Origin: Bacteroidaceae bacterium
GTDB taxonomy: Bacteria > Bacteroidota > Bacteroidia > Bacteroidales > Bacteroidaceae
Assembly (NCBI GenBank): GCA_900752815.1
Contig: CAADWS010000058.1
Span: 1-22,800 of the forward strand
Length of the DNA: 22,800 bases
Reading direction: 5' to 3'
In this document: positions 1 through 6,909 of the stretch, one piece after another
Numbering within the stretch: the first letter of the stretch is position 1
How the letters are laid out: every line of letters starts with the position of its first letter
Notes under the pieces: generated by a model
Told to the model about the DNA's origin: nothing
Databases searched by the model: none
The model's input: the letters and a program-made list of their open reading frames with translations, nothing else
Made by a program: the position numbers and the translations under genes

Positions 1-256
1 ATCCTGCAATATATTAACTACAAAAATGGAAAACCCATTGGCAGAGTTAAATATGCACTAATTTAATTCCGCCAACGGGTTATTAATAAATTCGGTTGTA
101 AAATTAACAAAAAGAAAGATTACTGCCTCACGGGGCACATACCTACAAATAGGTATTTTCCTTCACCCCTCCCCAGCCTTCGCTCCCGGCTGCTCAACGC
201 CGGAAAAACGGCATGGCATACTTCACGACACACACACAGAAAAAGCCGTCGCTCCA
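1..256. other. AT-rich intergenic left edge
   Basis: The first 120 bases are much more AT-rich than the rest of the window. Reading frame 1 from base 1 is open to a TAA at 64-66 and gives a plausible protein C-terminus (ending GRVKYALI), so this may be the 3' end of a gene outside the window. About 21 codons is too little to call a CDS. There are two inverted repeats: 32-42 with 71-81 (11 bp, one mismatch, 28-nt spacer), and ATACCTA 139-145 with TAGGTAT 150-156 followed by a short T run. The second could be a weak terminator or a protein-binding site. I see no complete gene. Confidence 0.4.
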
Positions 257-340
257 CACTCAGTACTTTAGAAAAAACACTCAGTACTTTAGAAATTTCT
301 GTCAGTACTTTAGTTTTTTCTATCGGTAGTTTTGTTTTTC
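257..340 (+). repeat. 21-bp tandem repeat array A (4 units)
   Basis: There are four head-to-tail units with an exact 21-bp period, starting at 257, 278, 299 and 320. Units 1-3 share the core TCAGTACTTTAG. Units 1 and 2 continue into A tracts, unit 3 has a T6 tract instead, and unit 4 is strongly degenerate (TATCGGTAGTTTTG). A fifth, barely recognisable unit may follow at 341. Related arrays lie at 9797-9880 (opposite strand) and 17156-17239 (same strand). The array is in the gap on the 3' side of tRNA-Arg, beyond its terminator. Its function is unknown. It is not CRISPR, because the units abut with no spacers. Confidence 0.9.
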
Positions 341-452
341 CTGCCCGTACCGGCAAGAACTTCCGACGTTTTTAGAGGAGGAAATGACTTTCGGGCCTGC
401 ATCACAAAACCGCGTCGGGGGGACCCGCGCACCCCTCCAGCCGATTCGGAAC

Positions 453-490
453 AAAAAAAGAGGTTATCTCTCACATTCGAGACAACCTCT
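453..490 (-). terminator. Intrinsic terminator of tRNA-Arg
   Basis: On the minus strand the stem AGAGGTT pairs with AACCTCT. An inner TCTC/GAGA pairing extends it, and it is followed directly by a run of seven T. It starts a few bases after the 3' end of the tRNA, so it fits a single-tRNA transcription unit. Confidence 0.85.
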
Positions 491-495
491 TCAAG

Positions 496-569
496 TGACC
501 CCGTTGGGATTCAAACCCAAGACCTTCAGAACCGGAATCTGACGCTCTATTCAGCTAAGCTACGGGGCC
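496..569 (-). tRNA. tRNA-Arg (anticodon CCG)
   Basis: The 74-nt minus-strand sequence folds into a full cloverleaf. The acceptor stem GGCCCCG pairs with CGGGGTC (one G-T pair). The D stem is GCTT/GAGC. The anticodon stem TCAGA/TCTGA encloses the loop TTCCGGT, giving anticodon CCG, which reads the Arg codon CGG. The T stem TTGGG/CCCAA encloses TTTGAAT, and the discriminator base is A. CCA is not encoded; the next bases are CTT. It has its own promoter and terminator. Confidence in the anticodon is high because all stems pair. Confidence 0.95.
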
Positions 570-581
570 GTAAACCGGGTG

Positions 582-612
582 CAAATATACGCATTATTTC
601 GGAACCTGCAAA
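582..612 (-). promoter_or_regulatory. Promoter of tRNA-Arg
   Basis: On the minus strand TTTG (612-609) is followed by exactly 19 bp and then TATATTTG (589-582). This is a full match to the Bacteroidetes primary sigma-factor consensus TTTG-N19-TAnnTTTG. It lies about 13 bp upstream of the mature 5' end of the tRNA, as expected for a tRNA promoter. Confidence 0.85.
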
Positions 613-928
613 TTTTATGCGGCCAATCTCTGCATAAAAAAACAAATATCCTGTGTTATTCCCAGCCGCCGGCATGACGCAACGGAGGGAAAAGCCTTCC
701 CGGACCACTTCCCGCCAAATTCTCCACTCCGCCATCTGCCACTTCCGCCCCGACACGACAACTGAAGAAAAGTTTCGTCCGCTACGCACCGTTAAACTAT
801 CATAAAAACAATAAAATCATTCTTTCTCTGCAAACATGAAAGAATTGTCAGAATTTCACAAAATCCACACATATTCAATACCATACAACTACGCAGAAAG
901 AAAAGTTCAGGAAATCAGCCCCCCTTTT
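613..928. other. Intergenic region upstream of the fuc operon
   Basis: This gap lies between the divergent tRNA promoter and the putative fuc promoter. It has no convincing ORF on either strand, no intact TAnnTTTG box, and no 21-bp repeat unit. The stretch from about 790 to 910 is AT-rich. The gene for a fucose regulator (FucR, GntR type, next to fucI in some Bacteroides) is not present here. Confidence 0.5.
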
Positions 929-984
929 CCCGACAATTTCCCTTGTCGGGAATTAGGCCATTTCAACAAAAAAACGTTCCTTTG
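929..984 (+). promoter_or_regulatory. Putative fuc operon promoter with palindromic operator
   Basis: A perfect palindrome, CCCGACAA (929-936) and TTGTCGGG (943-950) with a 6-bp centre, abuts a possible promoter: TTAG (953-956), 20 bp, then TTCCTTTG (977-984). Each box has one mismatch to the Bacteroidetes consensus. The expected start site near 990 would leave a leader of about 43 nt before fucI. The palindrome has no following T run, so I infer an operator rather than a terminator. The binding regulator cannot be named from this sequence. Confidence 0.4.
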
Positions 985-1033
985 CGGCAGACGTAAAAAC
1001 AAACCTAACCCTTAAACAATAAAAAACCGAACA

Positions 1034-2806
1034 ATGAAAAACTATCCTAAACTTGGTATCCGCCCCACCATCGACGGCCGTCAGGGCGGCGTTCGCGAAA
1101 GTCTTGAAGAGAAAACCATGGCACTGGCCAAGGCTGTAGCCGAACTCGTTTCAAAAAATGTCAGATATAGCGACGGAACCCCCGTTCAGTGCGTCATTGC
1201 CGACGGCACCATCGGCCGCGTGGGCGAAAGTGCCGCCTGCGCAGAGAAATTCGAGCGTGAAGGCGTAGGCGCCACCATCACCGTGACTTCCTGCTGGTGC
1301 TACGGTGCTGAAACCATGGACATGAACCCTTACTGGCCCAAAGCCGTGTGGGGCTTCAACGGAACAGAACGTCCGGGTGCCGTTTACCTGGCAGCCGTCC
1401 TCGCCGCCCATGCACAAAAGGGACTTCCTGCCTTTGGCATCTACGGTCATGACGTGCAGGACCTCAATGACAACAGCATCCCCGACGACGTGGCCGAAAA
1501 GATTCTGCGCTTTGCCCGTGCAGCCATGGCCGTGGCCCAGATGCGAGGCCAGTCCTATCTCTCCATGGGTAGTGTTTCCATGGGTATCGCCGGCTCCATT
1601 GTCAGCCCCGACTTCCTGCAGGAATATCTGGGCATGCGCTCCGAGTCGGTCGACCTCACCGAAATCATCCGCCGCATGACCGAAGGCATCTATGACCATG
1701 AGGAATATGAAAAAGCCATGGAATGGACCCGCCGTCACTGCATCAAGAATGAAGGCGACGACCGCAATGTTGCAGCCAAGATGAAGAGCCGCGCCGAAAA
1801 GGATGCCGACTGGGAATTTGTAGTCAAGATGACCATCATCATGCGCGACCTGATGAAGGGTAATCCCAAACTGAAGGAACTCGGCTTCAAGGAAGAAGCC
1901 ATCGGGCACAACGCCATCGCCGCCGGCTTCCAGGGCCAGCGCCAATGGACCGACTTCTATCCCAACGGCGACTACAGCGAGGCCCTGCTCAACACTTCGT
2001 TCGACTGGAACGGCATCCGCGAAGCCTATGTCGTGGCTACCGAAAATGATGCCTGCAACGGCATCGCCATGCTCTTCAACCATCTGTTGAGCAACCGCAG
2101 CCAGATTTTCAGCGACGTGCGTACCTACTGGAGTCCCGAGGCTGTCAAGCGCGTGACAGGCAAGGAACTCACCGGCAGAGCCGCCAACGGCATCATCCAC
2201 CTCATCAACTCCGGCGCCACCACACTCGACGGCACAGGACAGGCTGTTGATGCAGAGGGCAACCCCGTCATGAAATACCACTGGGAAATGACTGAAGCCG
2301 ATGTGGAGAAATGCCTCGAAGCCACCAAATGGTGTCCGGCCAACCGCGACTACTTCCGCGGCGGCGGCTTCTCGTCCAACTTCCTGACCCGTGGCGGCAT
2401 GCCCGTCACCATGGTACGCCTCAACCTCGTCAAAGGCCTCGGCCCCGTGTTGCAGCTGGCCGAAGGATGGACCGTTGACATCGACCCCGAAATTCACAAA
2501 ATACTCGATGAACGCACCGACCCCACCTGGCCGACAACCTGGTTCGTGCCCCGTCTGTGTGACAAACCTGCCTTCAAGGACGTATATTCCGTCATGAACA
2601 ACTGGGGCGCCAACCACGGAGCCATCAGCTACGGACACATCGGGCAGGACCTCATCACGCTGGCAGCCATGCTGCGCATCCCGGTATGCATGCATAACGT
2701 TGACGACGACAAGATTTTCCGTCCCGCCGCATGGAACGCATTCGGCATGGACAAGGAAGGAGCCGACTACCGCGCCTGCGCCAACTACGGCCCCATCTAC
2801 AAATAA
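1034..2806 (+). CDS. fucI: L-fucose isomerase
   Basis: Cytoplasmic enzyme that converts L-fucose to L-fuculose, the first intracellular step of fucose catabolism. The protein has 590 residues, against 591 in E. coli FucI. The three metal (Mn) ligands known for E. coli align at identical numbers: Glu337 (in VATEND), Asp361 (in SDVRTYW) and His528 (in GANHGA). Family segments [19 protein letters not shown] near the N-terminus and the [14 protein letters not shown] region are intact. The ATG at 1034 follows an A-rich leader with no Shine-Dalgarno sequence, as is usual in Bacteroidetes. It is the first gene of the operon, with fucO 139 bp downstream. Many such isomerases also accept D-arabinose, but the neighbours make fucose the likely substrate. 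Confidence 0.97.
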   Translation: MKNYPKLGIRPTIDGRQGGVRESLEEKTMALAKAVAELVSKNVRYSDGTPVQCVIADGTIGRVGESAACAEKFEREGVGATITVTSCWCYGAETMDMNPYWPKAVWGFNGTERPGAVYLAAVLAAHAQKGLPAFGIYGHDVQDLNDNSIPDDVAEKILRFARAAMAVAQMRGQSYLSMGSVSMGIAGSIVSPDFLQEYLGMRSESVDLTEIIRRMTEGIYDHEEYEKAMEWTRRHCIKNEGDDRNVAAKMKSRAEKDADWEFVVKMTIIMRDLMKGNPKLKELGFKEEAIGHNAIAAGFQGQRQWTDFYPNGDYSEALLNTSFDWNGIREAYVVATENDACNGIAMLFNHLLSNRSQIFSDVRTYWSPEAVKRVTGKELTGRAANGIIHLINSGATTLDGTGQAVDAEGNPVMKYHWEMTEADVEKCLEATKWCPANRDYFRGGGFSSNFLTRGGMPVTMVRLNLVKGLGPVLQLAEGWTVDIDPEIHKILDERTDPTWPTTWFVPRLCDKPAFKDVYSVMNNWGANHGAISYGHIGQDLITLAAMLRIPVCMHNVDDDKIFRPAAWNAFGMDKEGADYRACANYGPIYK

Positions 2807-2813
2807 TTACAGA

Positions 2814-2838
2814 CTTCCATAGCAGCAAACTATGGAGG
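2814..2838 (+). other. Intercistronic hairpin between fucI and fucO
   Basis: TCCATAG (2816-2822) and CTATGGA (2830-2836) form a perfect 7-bp stem with a 7-nt loop, extendable by a G-T and a C-G pair. It starts 7 bases after the fucI stop. No T run follows, so it is not an intrinsic terminator. It could protect the 3' end of fucI mRNA. The rest of the 139-bp gap holds three CACCGG motifs (2841, 2869, 2883) of unknown meaning. Confidence 0.45.
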
Positions 2839-2945
2839 CTCACCGGCGGCCGCCAGCGACATGACTCTCACCGGGGCCGTGTCACCGGCTGCCGACGGTT
2901 TTTCTCCACACATGCTGCCATCCGTAACCTTAAAACTACCTTACC

Positions 2946-4089
2946 ATGATACAACGTTTCGTTCTGAATGAAGTTTCGTATTTCGGTCCCGGCGCACGCG
3001 AAGTGCTTCCCAAGGAAATCAGCCGTCTCGGGCTTCACAAAGCCTTTGTCGCCACCGACAAGGACCTTATCCGCTTCGGCGTAGCCGACAAAGTGCTGAA
3101 AGTGCTGGCCGATGCCGGCATCGTTCAGCGACATCAAGCCCAACCCCACCGTTGCCAACGTTAAGGCCGGCGTTGCCGCCTATGCCGCCTCGGGAGCCGA
3201 CTTCATCTTGGCCATTGGCGGCGGTTCGTCAATGGATACGGCCAAAGCCATCGGCATCATTACCAATAATCCGGAGTTTTCCGACGTCGTATCGCTCGAA
3301 GGCGTAGCCGACACCAAGAAGAAATCAGTCCCCATCATCGCCCTGCCCACCACAGCAGGTACGGCGGCCGAAGTCACCATCAACTACGTCATTACGGACG
3401 AAGAGAAACAAAAGAAAATGGTGTGCGTCGACCCGAACGACATTCCGGCTATTGCCATTGTCGATGCGGAACTGATGTACACACTGCCCAAGAGCCTGAC
3501 CGCCGCCACGGGACTCGACGCCCTGACCCACGCCATCGAAGGCCTGATTACCAAAGGTGCCTGGGAAATGAGCGACATGTTTGAAATCAAGGCCATCGAA
3601 ATGATTGCGCGACATCTCGAAACGGCCGTCAACGAGCCCCAGAATGAAGAGGCGCGCAACGGTATGGCGGTGGCACAATACATCGCCGGCATGGCGTTCT
3701 CCAACGTCGGACTGGGTGTCATACACGGCATGGCCCATCCCCTGGGCGCCATCTTCGACATTCCGCACGGTGTAGCCAACGCCCTGCTGCTGCCCACCAT
3801 CATGGAATTCAATGCTCCCGCGGCACTCGACAAATACGTGGACATCGCCAAAGCCATGAACGTCTATCTTCCCGGCATGACGCGGGAAGAGGCCGCCAAC
3901 GCCGCCGTCAAGGCAGTAAGGGAACTCTCCGTACGCGTAGGCATACCCCAGCACCTCTCGGAACTCGGCATACGGGAAGAGGACCTGGAGCGTCTGGCCG
4001 AAGCTGCGGCAGCCGATGTCTGCACTCCCGGCAATCCGCGCGAAGTAAACAAGGACATTATTCTCGAACTCTATCATAAAGTTCTCTGA
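2946..4089 (+). pseudogene. fucO: Lactaldehyde reductase, frameshifted
   Basis: An iron-dependent group III alcohol dehydrogenase that would reduce L-lactaldehyde to (S)-1,2-propanediol. The gene is read in two frames. Codons from 2946 give MIQRFVLNEVSYFGPG to ...VLADAGI, then go out of frame and stop at 3162-3164. The family sequence resumes at 3124 as FSDIKPNPTV and runs to 4089. Compared with E. coli FucO (383 aa), four residues are replaced by a single base (about position 3123), so about 11 nt seem lost. Restoring them gives 384 aa. The second part is intact: GGGSSMDTAKAIG for nucleotide binding, and the iron ligands in GLDALTHAIEG, VIHGMAHP and IPHGVANA. An ATG at 3112 could allow reinitiation, but the product would lack the first part of the dinucleotide-binding domain. 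A sequencing or assembly error is possible. Confidence 0.9.
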
Positions 4090-4106
4090 TTCTTTCATTT
4101 TTCACC

Positions 4107-4158
4107 GGCAGGAAGGCAAGGAACATGCCTGTCAGGCTTCCTTCCCCCTGCCTTTTCT
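4107..4158 (+). terminator. Hairpin with short T run between fucO and fucA
   Basis: GGCAGG (4107-4112) pairs with CCTGCC (4147-4152), with further pairing of AAGG with CCTT and an inner GCCT/AGGC stem, followed by TTTT. The stem is imperfect and the T run short. It probably acts as a partial terminator or mRNA-processing site inside the operon rather than as its end. Confidence 0.4.
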
Positions 4159-4188
4159 ACGTTTTTCATCAATTAAAAAGAATACATC

Positions 4189-4827
4189 ATGATTGACTCA
4201 CTTCATATTGAAGAATTCATCCGTCAGGCCCACCGCGTCGGCGATGCGGGCCTCACAGTCTGCAGCAGCGGCAACCTGTCGTGGCGCATCGGCGAGGAAG
4301 CATTGGTTTCAGGCACCGGTTCTTGGGTACCCAGCCTGCCCAAGGAAAAAGTGGCCCAGGTGAAAATCGCCACCGGTGAAACGCTCAATGGCGTCAAGCC
4401 TTCCATGGAAAGTGGATTCCACCTCGGAGTTCTGCGCGAACGCCCCGACGTAAATGTGGTGCTGCACTTCCAGTCGCCCTGCGCCACCGCCGTTTCGTGC
4501 ATGAAACAGAAGCCGGAAAATTTCAACGTTACGGCCGAAGTTCCCTGCCATGTTGGGCGCGAAATCCCCATCATTCCCTATTTCCGCCCGGGTTCGCCCG
4601 AATTGGCCGCCGCCGTGATTGCAGCCATGAAGGAGCACAACTCCATCCTGCTCACCAACCACGGACAAGTGGTCTGCGGAAAAGATTTCGACCAGGCTTT
4701 CGAACGCGCTATGTTCTTCGAAATGGCTTGCCGCATCATCATCCTGACCGAAGGCAAATACGACGTGCTTACTCCACAGGAAATTGACGATCTGGACACC
4801 TACATCCTCGGTAAAACAACCAAATAA
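4189..4827 (+). CDS. fucA: L-fuculose-1-phosphate aldolase (class II aldolase/adducin family)
   Basis: Cytoplasmic enzyme that cleaves L-fuculose 1-phosphate to dihydroxyacetone phosphate and L-lactaldehyde. The protein has 212 residues (E. coli FucA 215). SSGNLSWR and SGTGSWVPSLP near residues 26-51 form the phosphate-binding region. Glu74 (KPSMESGFH) matches the catalytic Glu73 of E. coli. Zinc-site positions are His93 (VLHFQ) and His158 (TNHGQV). The position of the second His of the E. coli HxH motif is Gln95 here. I believe related Bacteroides proteins share this, so it is probably a lineage variant and not damage. fucK starts 3 bp after its stop, which suggests translational coupling. 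Substrate assignment rests on the operon. Confidence 0.9.
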   Translation: MIDSLHIEEFIRQAHRVGDAGLTVCSSGNLSWRIGEEALVSGTGSWVPSLPKEKVAQVKIATGETLNGVKPSMESGFHLGVLRERPDVNVVLHFQSPCATAVSCMKQKPENFNVTAEVPCHVGREIPIIPYFRPGSPELAAAVIAAMKEHNSILLTNHGQVVCGKDFDQAFERAMFFEMACRIIILTEGKYDVLTPQEIDDLDTYILGKTTK

Positions 4828-4830
4828 CCC

Positions 4831-6264
4831 ATGGCAGCATCCCCCCATAACGTTTATCTTGCTGCCGACTTCGGAGGCGGCAGCGGACGGGTCATTGCCG
4901 GCTGGCTGGAAGAAGGGTGTCTCATCATGAAGGAAATACACCGTTTCAGCAACCGGCAGGTGAAACTCGGCAATCATGTCTACTGGGATTTCCCCGCACT
5001 TTTCGAAGACATGAAGGAGGGATTCCGGCGGGCGGCACAGCAAGGCCTCTCCGTAAGAAGCGTCGGCATCGACACCTGGGGTGTGGATTTCGGACTTCTT
5101 GACAAAGACGGCAACCTCATCGGCAATCCCGTATGCTACCGCGACCCGCGCACCGCCGGCATGCCCGAAAAATTCTTCAGCCACGTAGACGCCACGACCC
5201 ACTACGCGCGAACAGGCATCCAGGTGATGGACATCAACACGCTGTTTCAGTTGCTCAGTCTGAAAGAAAGCAACAGCGACCAGTTGCGCATTGCCAACCG
5301 GTTGCTCTTCATGCCCGACCTGTTCAGCTACTTCCTCACAGGAGTAGCCAACAACGAATACTGTATCGCCTCCACATCGGAACTGATGGATGCGGAAAAA
5401 CGGTCGTGGTCATGGGAAACCATCCGCGAAGCCGGCCTTCCCGAACACATCTTCGGTGACATCATACAGCCGGGAACGGTACGCGGTTGCCTGAAAGCCG
5501 ACATTGCCAAGGAAACCGAACTCAGTGACGTCAAGGTCGTGGCTGCAGGCAGTCACGACACGGCAAGTGCCGTGGCCGCAGTGCCGGCCACCGGCGAAGG
5601 TCCCGTGGCCTTCCTCAGTTCGGGCACATGGTCCCTGCTGGGTGTGGAACTCCCGTCCCCCATCCTTAGCGAAAAGGCCCGCACCGGCCAGTTCACCAAC
5701 GAAGGAGGAGTGGGCGGACGTATCCGCTTCCTGCAAAACATTACCGGACTCTGGATTCTGCAACGCCTGATGGCTGAATGGAAATCACGAGGTGAGGAGC
5801 AGACCTATGACCTCATTCTTCCTGCCGCGGCCGAAGCTCAAATCGACAGCATCATTGCCGTCGATGCGCCCGAATTCATGAACCCGGAAAACATGGAACA
5901 GGCCATCGCCGACCACTGCCGGCATCAAGGACTGCGGGTGCCGGCCGACAAGGCGGAAACGGTGCGCTGCGTGCTCCAGTCGCTTGCACAAAAATACAAA
6001 GAAGCCGTCGGCACGCTCAACCAGTTGCTCCCGACTCCACTGAAACAACTTCACATCATCGGCGGCGGTTCACAAAACCGCCTGCTCAACCAGTTGACCG
6101 CCGATGCATTGGGCATCCCCGTCGCCGCCGGCCCGGTGGAAGCCACAGCCATGGGAAACATTCTCGTACAGGCTATGGCCATGGGCGAAGTTGACAGTCT
6201 GGAACACCTGCGGGCCATCGTCAGCCGCAGCGTGACCCCGGAATTCTTTTACCCGAAATCATAA
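4831..6264 (+). CDS. fucK: L-fuculokinase, RhaB-like FGGY-family carbohydrate kinase
   Basis: ATP-dependent kinase of 477 residues expected to phosphorylate L-fuculose at O1, giving the substrate of FucA. By sequence it belongs to the rhamnulokinase branch of the FGGY family. AADFGGGSGR (residues 11-20) is the first nucleotide-binding motif. DTWGVDFGLLD begins at residue 81 and MPDLFSYFLTG at 161. GSHDTASAV carries the likely catalytic Asp243, matching Asp237 of E. coli RhaB. GGGSQNRLLNQ and VEATAMGN form the C-terminal ATP-binding region. Automatic annotation would probably call it rhamnulokinase. Its place directly after fucA and in an operon with fucI and fucP argues for fuculose, though dual activity is possible. 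Confidence 0.88.
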   Translation: MAASPHNVYLAADFGGGSGRVIAGWLEEGCLIMKEIHRFSNRQVKLGNHVYWDFPALFEDMKEGFRRAAQQGLSVRSVGIDTWGVDFGLLDKDGNLIGNPVCYRDPRTAGMPEKFFSHVDATTHYARTGIQVMDINTLFQLLSLKESNSDQLRIANRLLFMPDLFSYFLTGVANNEYCIASTSELMDAEKRSWSWETIREAGLPEHIFGDIIQPGTVRGCLKADIAKETELSDVKVVAAGSHDTASAVAAVPATGEGPVAFLSSGTWSLLGVELPSPILSEKARTGQFTNEGGVGGRIRFLQNITGLWILQRLMAEWKSRGEEQTYDLILPAAAEAQIDSIIAVDAPEFMNPENMEQAIADHCRHQGLRVPADKAETVRCVLQSLAQKYKEAVGTLNQLLPTPLKQLHIIGGGSQNRLLNQLTADALGIPVAAGPVEATAMGNILVQAMAMGEVDSLEHLRAIVSRSVTPEFFYPKS

Positions 6265-6274
6265 GTCTGGGGCA

Positions 6275-6317
6275 AGTGCCGCCTTCCATTTACTGAAGCG
6301 GCACTCCCCCTTTTTTC
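6275..6317 (+). terminator. Hairpin with T run between fucK and the mutarotase gene
   Basis: AGTGCCG (6275-6281) plus CTTC pairs with GAAG plus CGGCACT (ending 6305), with one bulged C. Flanking G and C runs can extend the stem, and a run of six T follows. It has the shape of a true intrinsic terminator. Since the downstream genes fit the same pathway and no promoter is visible before them, partial read-through is the likely outcome. Confidence 0.6.
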
Positions 6318-6336
6318 ATCTTCATAAAAATAGATT

Positions 6337-6726
6337 ATGACGGAAACTCCTCAAACCGGTTACCCGGTACAATCCTATGCCGTACCGGTGAAACGTTACT
6401 GCCAGACCCTTGATCTGCGCGACAACCCCGAACTGATTGCAGAATACCGTAAACGCCACAGCCGCGAACACGTTTGGACGGAAATCCTGGCCGGCATTCG
6501 CGAAGTAGGGATTCTGGAAATGGAAATCTATATATTGGGAACGCGGCTCTTCATGATTGTGGAAACCCCACTCGACTTCGACTGGGACACAGCCATGGAA
6601 CGTCTCGCCACCCTTCCCCGCCAAAGCGAATGGGAAGATTACATGGCAGAATTTCAACTGGTCAAGGCCGGCATGAGTTCTGCCGAAAAATGGCAGCCCA
6701 TGGAACGCATGTTTCACCTGTATTAA
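6337..6726 (+). CDS. L-fucose/L-rhamnose mutarotase (RhaM family, DUF718)
   Basis: A 129-residue protein of the RhaM/DUF718 fold, which interconverts the alpha and beta anomers of 6-deoxy-L-sugars. The segment YRKRHSREHVW (residues 37-47) matches the E. coli RhaM region around its catalytic His22 (His41 here). The strand IYILGTRLFMIVET and the C-terminal WQPMERMFHLY are also typical. It is about 25 residues longer than E. coli RhaM, mostly at the N-terminus. Its operon context points to fucose, taking the role filled in E. coli by the unrelated FucU. It lies after a hairpin and 183 bp before fucP. The family call is firm; the substrate is inferred. Confidence 0.85.
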   Translation: MTETPQTGYPVQSYAVPVKRYCQTLDLRDNPELIAEYRKRHSREHVWTEILAGIREVGILEMEIYILGTRLFMIVETPLDFDWDTAMERLATLPRQSEWEDYMAEFQLVKAGMSSAEKWQPMERMFHLY

Positions 6727-6909
6727 GCCGTCCTCCCCTTCCAGCACACAGCTGCTTCACCACGGACAAATTTCCGGTAATGCCGTCTGCCGGCAACAAC
6801 GGACAGCACATCCGGAATCAGACCGGACGGTTGTGCTCCAGCACAAGGCTGAAAGGGATACCCCTCCCCCTGTACTTACCCGAAATCTGAAAATAAACTT
6901 GAAAAACCG

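Noticed and set aside
257..340. CRISPR array
   Set aside because: The 21-bp units abut directly with no unique spacers, and no cas genes are present.
1151..2695. A 514-aa open frame antisense to fucI
   Set aside because: It is the shadow of a GC-rich gene with strong third-position bias. fucI matches its family over full length with intact metal ligands, and the antisense frame has low-complexity Gly/His/Asp content.
3112..4089. The 325-aa second part of fucO as an independent functional gene
   Set aside because: It lacks the first part of the dinucleotide-binding domain, and the missing part is encoded immediately upstream in another frame.
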